A stretch of 64,000 nt of DNA from Chloroflexota bacterium (GTDB lineage Bacteria > Chloroflexota > Anaerolineae > DTLA01). Position 1 is the first letter of the stretch, and every line of letters begins with the position of its first letter. The stretch is taken from the NCBI GenBank assembly GCA_014360805.1, contig JACIWU010000002.1, forward strand, positions 1 to 64,000, in the 5' to 3' direction. A program made the translations under genes and the position numbers. Below, piece after piece: positions 1-7,522 of the stretch. The notes beneath the pieces are model-generated. The model was not told the DNA's origin. It ran no database searches and worked only from the letters and a program-made list of their open reading frames with translations.

Positions 1-60
1 CCCCTGGCCCCCATCTCCCCGCACGCGGGGGAGAAGGGGGTGGCTGTGCGGGAGGACAAA
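1..60. repeat. Intergenic palindromic GC-rich repeat
   Basis: The segment holds a strong hairpin: CTCCCCGC at 15-22 can pair with the GCGGGGGAG at 25-33, and the C-rich and G-rich flanks extend the pairing. The phrase GTGCGGGAGGA that follows recurs near 56251-56261. Sequence of this kind is usually a dispersed non-coding repeat. The window edge may cut the element. Confidence 0.45.
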
Positions 61-92
61 CATCCGCACTCTGAAGCGCGTCGCGGTCGCGG

Positions 93-121
93 TTGCCGCG
101 CCGGTTGCGGCGTGATATAAT
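93..121 (+). promoter_or_regulatory. Predicted sigma70-type promoter for the polysaccharide cluster
   Basis: TTGCCG (93-98), a 17-base spacer and a consensus TATAAT (116-121) lie about 80 bases before the first gene of the cluster. Confidence 0.65.
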
Positions 122-199
122 GCACCGCGCAACGGTGGATGCGGTCAACCCCTGGAGACGCGCAAGGTCTGGGATACGGTGTGGAGGCGGGTGAGCCTC

Positions 200-1075
200 A
201 TGCGCAAAGGCAGACGCGCAACCTTGGTGATATTGGCGCTCGTGGGCGTCATCGCGGCGATGGCGGTGGCGCGGCCGGCGCTGAGTCGGGGCTACAGCAA
301 TGCGGCCATGCTGGCCCTGTATCGCCATGCCCACCGGGCAGAGGGCGCCGCGTCCGACGGCGACCTGGCCCGCGCCGAGGCGCTCCTGGCGACGGCGCTG
401 GCGCTGGATGCAGGGAACGCGGCGGCTCATCGCGGGCGCGGCTTCGTGCTCTGGCAGCGGGGCGCGCGCCAGGAGGCAGGCGCAGAGTGGCGTCGCGGCG
501 GCATCCCCGGCGCCGATTTCACGCGCAGCGGGCGGCAGGCGCAGAAGGAGGGCGCCACGGCGCGGGCCATGGATTGGTACGACCGGGCCATCGCCACGGC
601 GCCCGAGGCGGGCGAGGCCTACGTGCGCAAGGCTGTGCTGCACGAGGCCGCCGAGGACTGGCAGGCGGCTCTGGCCTTGTACGAGCAAGCCCTGGCCGTG
701 GCCTCGTTCCCGGAGACGTGGATGGAGCGGCAGGCGCATCTGGGCCACGCCAATGCGCTGCGGAAGTTGGGTCGGCCTGACGACGCCCTCGCGGACTACG
801 AGTGGTTGGTGGTCAATGCGCCCTACTACTGGGGCTACGTTCGGTTGGGCGAACTGGTCTGGAAGCAGGGCGATGCGGCCCGCGCCGAGCAACTGTTCCT
901 ACAGGCCATCGCCGTGGATCCCAGCATGAAGTGGGCGTACAGGGGGCTGGCGTCTCTCTACGAGGACACGGGACGGCTGGCGGACGCCGAGGCCATGTTC
1001 CGCAAGGTGCTGGAACTGGATCCCGACGACGACGCGGCGCGCCGCGGCCTGGAACGCCTGGCCCGCCAACCATGA
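200..1075 (+). CDS. Membrane-anchored TPR-repeat protein
   Basis: This is a tetratricopeptide-repeat protein of about 291 residues. An N-terminal hydrophobic segment (roughly residues 6-25) should anchor it to the membrane, with helical repeats outside. Several 34-residue TPR-like units are visible, for example around the AxxxYxxAIA, AxxLYEQALAV and AEAMFRKVLELDP phrases, and the last one is nearly canonical. The ATG at 200 has GGAGG at 183-187; an in-frame GTG at 179 is a less likely start. It heads a polysaccharide cluster and may scaffold or regulate the export machinery, as TPR proteins do in other exopolysaccharide loci. Its specific role is inferred from context only. Confidence 0.75.
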   Translation: MRKGRRATLVILALVGVIAAMAVARPALSRGYSNAAMLALYRHAHRAEGAASDGDLARAEALLATALALDAGNAAAHRGRGFVLWQRGARQEAGAEWRRGGIPGADFTRSGRQAQKEGATARAMDWYDRAIATAPEAGEAYVRKAVLHEAAEDWQAALALYEQALAVASFPETWMERQAHLGHANALRKLGRPDDALADYEWLVVNAPYYWGYVRLGELVWKQGDAARAEQLFLQAIAVDPSMKWAYRGLASLYEDTGRLADAEAMFRKVLELDPDDDAARRGLERLARQP

Positions 1076-1099
1076 CAACTTGCCGTATAGGTTGACATA

Positions 1100-2620
1100 A
1101 TGGCTGACCCCTCGCATGTGGAAGAAGGCGGTTCCCTCTCGTTTCTTGGCCGCTCGGCGGTGTTGAACCTGCTGTTCGGCACCGAGGCCGTGGCAAGTTT
1201 TCTGCTGGACGTGGTCATCGCGGCAGCCTTTGGGTTGGGCGCGCAATCCGACGCGCTGTATGCCGCTTATGCGCTGCCGCAGAAGGTGGGCCGCGGGATG
1301 TTCCAAAGCCTTACCAATTCGTTCATGGGGCTGTTCGCGGGCGAGGCGGACCGCCGCACGGCCTACCGCGAGGCCATCTCCGTCATCGCGGCGCTGGCGT
1401 TGCCGATCTCGGTGATCCTGTCGCTCACCAGCGCCTGGTGGCTGCCCGTTACCATCCCCGGCGCTTCGGCCGAGACGCGCCTGGCCGCCGTGCCGCTGGC
1501 GGCCATCCTGGCGTGGCTGTTGGCGTTTCTGGCGCTGGCCGAGACGTTCCGCGCCATCTACTACCACGAGGGCATTATGTGGCTCCCGACGGTGGCTCGA
1601 ATCGCGGGCATCGCCTTGTCGGTCGGCTTCGTCCTGGGCGCGCCGGCGAGCCAAAGGTTGGCGCTGGCGGCGTGGGGATTGACGCTGGGCGCGGCGCTGG
1701 AGGCGGCGCTGGGCTTGGCGCTGATGCCCGCCGTGCTGAAGGTGCGGTGCGCCCCCGCATGGCCCACATCGGCCCGGCTGCGGGCCATGCTTGCGATGGT
1801 GGGCGTGCCGTTGGCCGGCCAGGGGGTCTATGTGGCCGCCACGCTGGGCGAGCAGATGCTGGCATCGCTCCTGCCGCCGGGTAGCATCACCGCCGCCAAC
1901 TACGCACGGCGGATCATCAACACGCTGGAGCGGTTCGTGTTCCGCGGCTTTCTCATCACGACCATACGCCGCAGTGCAGGGCAAATCAGAACCGACTTCC
2001 GTTCCGAGTTTCGGCAGGTGATGTTGGTGGCCATACCGGTGGCGGTGATCATGCTGGCGCTGCCCGTGCCGCTGACGGCGGTGATCTTCGGGCGCGGGCA
2101 GTTCGGGGCGGGCGACGTGCAGACGCTGGCCCTGGCGCTGCAGATGTTCGCGCCGGCCGTGCTGGGCGAGGCGGCGACGCGCATCCCCAGCGGGCTGGCC
2201 TACGCGGCCAGGCGCTTGCGGGTTCTGTTCACGTCCGCCGTTCTATCGTCGGCCACGCTTCTGGCGTGCGAGGCAGTGCTCATTTGGGCGGGCCTGGGCC
2301 TGCGCGCGCTGGGGTTGGCGACGGCGCTGGCCAGTGCGGTTTCGTTCACCTGGCTCTACTTTGCGATGCTGCGCCCTGCCCGCGTGCAGATTGTGGACGG
2401 GCGCGGCGCGTGGCGGCTGGCGCTGGTGGCGGCAAGCGCGTGGCTGGGGGCGGTGGCCTTGCAGGCGCTGGTTCGCGCGGCCCTGGGTGGTCGCGTGCTC
2501 AATCTCGCCCTGCTCGCGGGCGGAATGTTAGGCTGCGGGGTGTTCCTGGCGGCGACGGCCTACGCGGTGGGGCTACGCGAGGTGCGCAAGGTCGTCGGGG
2601 CGCTCCGAGGGGTTCGTTAG
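1100..2620 (+). CDS. MurJ/MviN-family lipid-linked oligosaccharide flippase
   Basis: This is a 506-residue polytopic membrane protein with about 14 hydrophobic segments. It has the MviN/MurJ (MOP superfamily) pattern near the N-terminus: a GAQSDALYAAYALPQKVGRG stretch followed by FMGLFAG. The central IIFGRG-like phrase (VIFGRGQFGAGD) is typical of MurJ homologues. The family flips undecaprenyl-linked glycans across the membrane. Here it sits directly before a glycosyltransferase and O-antigen-ligase-like genes, so a Wzx-like role for surface polysaccharide is more likely than the housekeeping lipid II role. The stop at 2620 abuts the next ATG, so the two genes are probably translationally coupled. 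Confidence 0.8.
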   Translation: MADPSHVEEGGSLSFLGRSAVLNLLFGTEAVASFLLDVVIAAAFGLGAQSDALYAAYALPQKVGRGMFQSLTNSFMGLFAGEADRRTAYREAISVIAALALPISVILSLTSAWWLPVTIPGASAETRLAAVPLAAILAWLLAFLALAETFRAIYYHEGIMWLPTVARIAGIALSVGFVLGAPASQRLALAAWGLTLGAALEAALGLALMPAVLKVRCAPAWPTSARLRAMLAMVGVPLAGQGVYVAATLGEQMLASLLPPGSITAANYARRIINTLERFVFRGFLITTIRRSAGQIRTDFRSEFRQVMLVAIPVAVIMLALPVPLTAVIFGRGQFGAGDVQTLALALQMFAPAVLGEAATRIPSGLAYAARRLRVLFTSAVLSSATLLACEAVLIWAGLGLRALGLATALASAVSFTWLYFAMLRPARVQIVDGRGAWRLALVAASAWLGAVALQALVRAALGGRVLNLALLAGGMLGCGVFLAATAYAVGLREVRKVVGALRGVR

Positions 2621-3862
2621 ATGAAGGTGGCGATTGTCTCGTACATCTATGACCTGCAGGCCGGGGGCGGGGCCGTGCGCTCGGCTCGGATGCTGGCGCA
2701 GGGCCTTGCGGACAGGGGCGACTCCGTGGCGGTGATTACAACAACGCGCGAGCGACGCCTGCGCGTGGAGCGAGAGGGGGATGTAACCGTCTATTCGTTC
2801 CTGCCCCGGAACCTGTACTGGGTGGGCGATAAGGACGAGCAGCCCATGTGGAAACGCGTCCCGTGGCAACTGCTGGACATGTGGAATCTCCATGCCTATC
2901 GGGTTGTGCGGGGCATCCTGCGTCGGGAGCGGCCCGACATCGTGCATGTCAACAAACTGCGCGGCCTGTCGCCGTCGGTGTGGGCGGCGGCGGGCGCCGA
3001 GGGTATCCCCATCGTCCACACGTGTCGCGACTACGAGTTGTTCAGCCCGGAGGGTACTCTTGAGAGCCGCGTGGGCGCGTGGGCCGAGAGGGGGACCTGG
3101 TTCATGCGCCCGTACTCGTCGCTGCGGGCGGGGCTGTCGCGGGCGGTGGCGGCGGCGGTGGCTCCCAGCCGCTACACGTTGGACGCGCACCTGCAACGGG
3201 GATTCTTCCCGCGCGCCACCTCGCGGGTGATCCCCAACTCGCATGGGCTGACGTTGCAGGCCTTGGAGCGCGTGCGCGCCACGTCGCGTGTGGCGGAAGG
3301 TCCGGACGTGCGGCTGCTGTACCTGGGGCGGCTGGAGCAGGCGAAGGGGGTGGACCTGCTGTGCGAGGCGGTCGCGGCGTGCGCGGACCGCTGCCCGAAC
3401 CTGCGGCTGGACGTGGCAGGGTGGGGCACGCTGGAGGGGGCGCTGCGCCGGCGCTACGGCGGCCACCCGCGGATAGCCTTCCACGGCGCGGTGTTCGGCG
3501 AGGCGAAGGCGCGCCTGCTCGCCGAATGCGATGCGATGGTGGTCCCCTCGGTGTACCCCGAGATCTTCGGGAATGTGGTGGTGGAGGCCTATGCGTTTGG
3601 CAAGCCGGTGATCGCGGCGGCCTCGGGGGGGCTTCCGGAACTCGTGGCGCCAGGCGAGACGGGGTGGCTGGTGCCGCCGGGGGATGCCCGCGCGCTGGCC
3701 GAGGTGATCGGGCGCATCGCAGGCGAACCGTCCCTTGCGCGGCGCATGGCGCTCGCGTGTTTTGAGGCGGCGCGGCGATACGCGCTGGAGCGCGTGGTGG
3801 AGGAGTATCGCTCGCTGTATCAGGCCGTGCTTGAGGGGAAGGTTGGCGAGAATGCCCATTAG
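2621..3862 (+). CDS. Family 4 glycosyltransferase
   Basis: This 413-residue cytoplasmic enzyme has the GT-B fold of GT4. The N-terminal half starts with a YIYDLQAGGGAVRSA glycine-rich loop for acceptor binding. The C-terminal half has RLLYLGRLEQAKGVDLL and the E-x7-E motif in PEIFGNVVVEA. It should transfer a nucleotide-activated sugar to a growing lipid-linked glycan; donor and acceptor cannot be told from sequence. Its ATG follows the flippase stop without a gap, and its own end overlaps the next gene by 11 bases. Confidence 0.87.
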   Translation: MKVAIVSYIYDLQAGGGAVRSARMLAQGLADRGDSVAVITTTRERRLRVEREGDVTVYSFLPRNLYWVGDKDEQPMWKRVPWQLLDMWNLHAYRVVRGILRRERPDIVHVNKLRGLSPSVWAAAGAEGIPIVHTCRDYELFSPEGTLESRVGAWAERGTWFMRPYSSLRAGLSRAVAAAVAPSRYTLDAHLQRGFFPRATSRVIPNSHGLTLQALERVRATSRVAEGPDVRLLYLGRLEQAKGVDLLCEAVAACADRCPNLRLDVAGWGTLEGALRRRYGGHPRIAFHGAVFGEAKARLLAECDAMVVPSVYPEIFGNVVVEAYAFGKPVIAAASGGLPELVAPGETGWLVPPGDARALAEVIGRIAGEPSLARRMALACFEAARRYALERVVEEYRSLYQAVLEGKVGENAH

Positions 3863-5258
3863 GTTCCGTGGACTGGCGAAGGGGGACGCAGGAGCCGGCG
3901 AGGATCGCCCGTGGCCTGTACCGTTCGTGTCCACGCCGTTCTCCGTTGACCTGATGCTGTTCCTGGCGTTGTGGCCGCTGTGGTGGATTTTGGGCGTGGA
4001 GCAAATCCTGCCGCCCTTGTTCTTGACGTGGGAGACGGCGCGGTACCTGTGGCAGGCGCGGGGCCGGTTCACCGTGAGCGCGCCCGTGGTGTGGGCGGGG
4101 TTGCTGGCGGCTTGGTGGCTGGTGCCCGCGTTGTGGGTGGATCGGGAATACGCCGACATCTTCGTGAAGGAGACTGCCGCGGCCTGGTCGCAGGTGATGA
4201 TGCTGTTCCTCTTCGGGAATGCCGTTCGCACGGCAAAGGAATGGAACCAGGCGGCGCGGGGGTTGAAGTGGCTGGCGGTGTTTGTGGCCGCGGGGGGGCT
4301 GATCTACGCGCTGGGGCTGTGGCGCGGCGAGATGCTTTCTGCGGTGGGCAGGCTCCTGCCTGGCTACCTTGTGGAGTCTTCTACATTCTTCCGGTCTGTT
4401 GCGATTCGGCGGCTTGCCGTGGTTTCGGCAGAGGGGGCCGCACTGTTTCCTGGGCGGCTCACAAGCCTCACGCTGACGCCGTCTTCGCTAAGCATCATCT
4501 CCCTGCTCCTCATCCCGTTTGTGGCATGGCAGATGTCCGAGGCGAAGGGCCGCACGCGTGTCGTGTTGGGCCTGGCGCTGGCGGGGCTGCTCGTGTGCCT
4601 GGCCGGGGCGGAGTCGCGCGTGGCGTACCTGGCGTTCGGCGTGGGGCTGGCGGCGTTTGGCGTGTACGCCTCGCGATCGCTCAACAGGCGGGCAAGGACG
4701 GCCCTGTACGCGGGCGCGGCGGCCCTGGTCGTCCTGGCGATTCTGGGCATCGTCATCGGATTCGGGGGGCTGGACGACCTGTGGCGGGCCGTGGCCGTGG
4801 AGTGGCGGCCCGGCAGCATCTCGGTGCGGACGCGGGTTTACCTGGAGACGTTTCGCCTTCTGCCTGAACATCCCATCGCCGGCTGGGGCGTGCAGGCGCG
4901 GATTCCGGGCGTCCGCTCGTCGTTCTCGGCGGGAAGCCACAGCAGCATCCTGGCCATGGGTTTCCGGCACGGCGTGGTGGGGCTTGTGCTGTACATCGGG
5001 CTGTGGGTGTCCATCTGGCGCGAGATTTTCCGAGGGTTGAAACGGAGTGGCGCGTCGCAAGGGGCGCGCGGGTTCTGGGTCGCGGTGGCCATCGCGATGC
5101 TGTGCTTCAACGTCCGCGAACTGGCCGACGCTTGGTGGTGGGATCAGACGCTCACGATGACATTGTGGACGCTGTGGGGGCTGATCCTCGCTGCGAAGGT
5201 GAAGGACACTGTCTCCGCGGCGGGCCTCTCGCCCTCTGGGCAGGAGACGGGGAAATGA
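3852..5258 (+). CDS. O-antigen ligase-like membrane protein (first copy)
   Basis: This is a 468-residue polytopic protein with about 11 membrane segments. The long periplasmic-type loop before the last helices carries the Wzy_C/O-antigen ligase pattern, with HPIAGWGVQARIPG followed by SHSSILAMGFRHGVVGL. Family members join or polymerise lipid-linked glycans on the outer face of the membrane. The ATG at 3852 was chosen because it overlaps the end of the GT4 gene by 11 bases; an upstream in-frame start would run deep into that gene. A second, divergent ligase-like protein lies two genes downstream. Confidence 0.8.
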   Translation: MPIRFRGLAKGDAGAGEDRPWPVPFVSTPFSVDLMLFLALWPLWWILGVEQILPPLFLTWETARYLWQARGRFTVSAPVVWAGLLAAWWLVPALWVDREYADIFVKETAAAWSQVMMLFLFGNAVRTAKEWNQAARGLKWLAVFVAAGGLIYALGLWRGEMLSAVGRLLPGYLVESSTFFRSVAIRRLAVVSAEGAALFPGRLTSLTLTPSSLSIISLLLIPFVAWQMSEAKGRTRVVLGLALAGLLVCLAGAESRVAYLAFGVGLAAFGVYASRSLNRRARTALYAGAAALVVLAILGIVIGFGGLDDLWRAVAVEWRPGSISVRTRVYLETFRLLPEHPIAGWGVQARIPGVRSSFSAGSHSSILAMGFRHGVVGLVLYIGLWVSIWREIFRGLKRSGASQGARGFWVAVAIAMLCFNVRELADAWWWDQTLTMTLWTLWGLILAAKVKDTVSAAGLSPSGQETGK

Positions 5259-6055
5259 ACGAGTCTTGGCATTCCATCAACCTCATCGGTGCCAAACTGA
5301 CCTTGCTGGACTGGGATGGCCTTATCCGCACGGTGGCCGAATCCGTGCGTTCGGGGCGCAAAATCCTTGTGGCGTCGGGCAACGTGTTCTCGTTCAACCT
5401 GGCCTACGAGAAGCCGTGGTTCCGAGATTTCCTCAATCGGGCCAACATCGTGCGATTGGAGGGCGAGGGGCTTCGGTGGGGCGCGCGGGTTTTAGGCCAT
5501 CGGACGCCGCGCCGTATCGTGTTCGCCGATTGGATATGGGATTTGGCCGACATGGCCGCGAGGGAGGGCTTTTCCTTCTTCCTGCTCGGCTCGCGCCCTG
5601 GCGTGGCCGACAAGGCCGCCGCGCGCCTTCGGGAGCGCTTCCCGAACCTGCGCATCGCGGGCACGCACCACGGCTACTTTGACAAGACGCCAGGTAGCGC
5701 AGAAAACGAGGCGGTCATCCAGCAGATCAACGCGGCCCGGCCCAACATCCTGTTTGTGGGGTTCGGGATGCCCCTGCAGGAGCGGTGGCTGGCCGACAAC
5801 TGGGAGCGCCTGGACGTGAACGTGGCATTCACATGCGGCGCGCTGTTTGACTACGTTTCGGGCGAGTTGCGCCGCGCGCCCAAGTGGATGAACGACCACG
5901 GGCTGGAGTGGCTGGGGCGGCTGATCATTGAGCCGCGACGCCTGTGGCGGCGCTATGTCATCGGCAACCCGCTGTTTCTGTGGCGGGTGCTGAAGCAGCG
6001 GCTGCGGCAGGAGATGAGCGGCGGGCGAGGGCCAGATGAAGGCGGCGCGGCGTAG
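5255..6055 (+). CDS. WecG/TagA/CpsF family glycosyltransferase
   Basis: This 266-residue GT26 enzyme has family marks: VASGNVFSFNLAYEKPWF, the LLGSRPGVADKAA stretch, HGYFD, and FVGFGMPLQERWLADN followed by CGALFDYVSGELRRAPKW. The family transfers N-acetylmannosamine-type sugars to a lipid-linked GlcNAc early in teichoic acid or enterobacterial common antigen synthesis. The start at 5255 overlaps the preceding stop as ATGA, and its end overlaps the next gene by 20 bases, so it belongs to one transcriptional unit. Confidence 0.87.
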   Translation: MNESWHSINLIGAKLTLLDWDGLIRTVAESVRSGRKILVASGNVFSFNLAYEKPWFRDFLNRANIVRLEGEGLRWGARVLGHRTPRRIVFADWIWDLADMAAREGFSFFLLGSRPGVADKAAARLRERFPNLRIAGTHHGYFDKTPGSAENEAVIQQINAARPNILFVGFGMPLQERWLADNWERLDVNVAFTCGALFDYVSGELRRAPKWMNDHGLEWLGRLIIEPRRLWRRYVIGNPLFLWRVLKQRLRQEMSGGRGPDEGGAA

Positions 6056-7334
6056 TTGGGCAGAGACGGCGGGCGCGGCGTTGATCGTGGCGGCTGCAGG
6101 GGCCGCAGCGGTTGCGCCCGCATTCGGCTGGGCGGCGTGTCTGGGCGTGGCGGCGGGGCTGGCCCTGATAGGCGTGGGGCGTGGCCTGCGGCGTCCGCCT
6201 GCCTGGGGCGCGATGGCGGTGCTCGCCGCGATGTCGCTGGTGTCGGCGGCGATCACGCAGACGCCCGACGCCACATGGCCGCGAGTCTGGCAGTTGTGGG
6301 CCGGCCTGGGGATGTTCTGGGCGCTGGCGGCGTGGGCGCGGACGCGCGAGCGCGTGGCTGCCGTTGGGGCGGGGCTTGCAGGCGCGGGGGTGGCGCTGGC
6401 GCTGGCGTCGCCCTTTGTGGTGAACTGGTTCACCGCGCGCAAGACATTCTTCCCGCCATCCGTGTATGCCCTGTTCCCGCGCCTGGTCAGCGACACGGTG
6501 CACCCCAATATCATGGCGGGGGCGCTGCTGTGCGTGATCTTCATCCCGCTGGCGTGGGCGCTGAGGCCCCCGACGGTGTCGGCGAGGCGAACCCTGGCCC
6601 GCAGGCTGTGGGGGGCGCGCGGCGTCTGGGCCGTAGCCTGCCTGCTGATGCTCGTGGTGCTGTTCCTCACGAAATCCCGCGGGGCCTGGGCGGCGTTCCT
6701 GGCAGGGGGCGCGATCCTGGCCGTGCTGATGGTGCGCCGACGCGCGGCGCTGGCGGCGGCCTTGCTCCTTGCGGCGGCGCTGGCCGCGGGCGTCGGCTAC
6801 TGGGCGCTGGCGGGCGGGGCCTGGCAGCCGCCGATGGAGTCGGACATTCTGGACATATCCACCTTCGCGTTCCGTTTGCGGATGTGGCATTACGCCACGA
6901 TGCTCATCGGCGACTTCCCGCTGACCGGCGTGGGCATGGGCGGGTTCAATGTGGCCCTGCGCGACCTGTACGGGTACGCGGCCTTCAGCCAGCCGGGAGC
7001 GCATAGCCTTTACCTTCAGGCGGCGCTGGATCTGGGGCTGCCGGGGCTTGCGGCGCTTGTGGCGGTGATGGCCATGGCCGCGTGGCGCGCCATCGTGGCC
7101 CTGCGTCGGCTGCGGGCGGCCGGCGACGACCTGTGGTCCCTGGCGGCCGGGGCCGTCGCGAGCCTGGCGGCCCTGCTGGCCCAGGGGCTGCTGGACGTGG
7201 CCGTGTGGGGCACGAAGGGCAGCGTCCTGCTTTGGGGGGTGCTGGCGCTCCTGTACGCGTTGGGCGGCGCGGGGAGCGCGTCGGACGCCGCATCCGCGCG
7301 CCGCGAGGCCGATTCGCCCACCCCGAAATCCTGA
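6036..7334 (+). CDS. O-antigen ligase-like membrane protein (second copy)
   Basis: This is a 432-residue protein with about 11 hydrophobic segments and a Wzy_C-like loop: LTKSRGAWAAFLAG, then DFPLTGVGMGGFN and a SQPGAHSLYLQAALDLGLPG segment. It is only distantly like the other ligase-like protein of the cluster. One of the two may polymerise repeat units and the other attach the chain to its acceptor. It overlaps the WecG-like gene by 20 bases and ends the cluster just before a palindromic repeat. Confidence 0.77.
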   Translation: MKAARRSWAETAGAALIVAAAGAAAVAPAFGWAACLGVAAGLALIGVGRGLRRPPAWGAMAVLAAMSLVSAAITQTPDATWPRVWQLWAGLGMFWALAAWARTRERVAAVGAGLAGAGVALALASPFVVNWFTARKTFFPPSVYALFPRLVSDTVHPNIMAGALLCVIFIPLAWALRPPTVSARRTLARRLWGARGVWAVACLLMLVVLFLTKSRGAWAAFLAGGAILAVLMVRRRAALAAALLLAAALAAGVGYWALAGGAWQPPMESDILDISTFAFRLRMWHYATMLIGDFPLTGVGMGGFNVALRDLYGYAAFSQPGAHSLYLQAALDLGLPGLAALVAVMAMAAWRAIVALRRLRAAGDDLWSLAAGAVASLAALLAQGLLDVAVWGTKGSVLLWGVLALLYALGGAGSASDAASARREADSPTPKS

Positions 7335-7336
7335 CA

Positions 7337-7385
7337 GTAGGGCGGCTTTCCATATCCGCCGGGCAGGTATGGGAACCTGCCCTAC
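7337..7385. repeat. GTAG-headed palindromic element (copy 1)
   Basis: This 49-bp element opens with GTAGGG and closes with CCCTAC. Inside are two neighbouring hairpins, GGCGG-CTTTCCATAT-CCGCC and GGCAGG-TATGGGAA-CCTGCC. Their loops (TTTCCATA and TATGGGAA) are almost reverse complements, so the whole element is a large imperfect palindrome. It starts two bases after the stop codon of the last polysaccharide gene. A second copy in the opposite orientation lies at 16556-16612. Confidence 0.7.
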
Positions 7386-7416
7386 GCTCTATGCTGGTCA
7401 TCCCCGTTGTCGCGTT

Positions 7417-7446
7417 TCGTCAATCGGCGGGACTTTGTGTTACAAT
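7417..7446 (+). promoter_or_regulatory. Predicted promoter for the PEP/pyruvate-binding protein
   Basis: TACAAT (7441-7446) is a good -10 box. A weaker -35 (TCGTCA, 7417-7422) lies 18 bases upstream. The next start codon is at 7523. Confidence 0.45.
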
Positions 7447-7522
7447 AGGTTCGGGATGACCGCGCCACAACGGGGCGCGCGGGCGGCGCGGACGGGTTGT
7501 ATTATCCCAGCGTGAGGCCACC

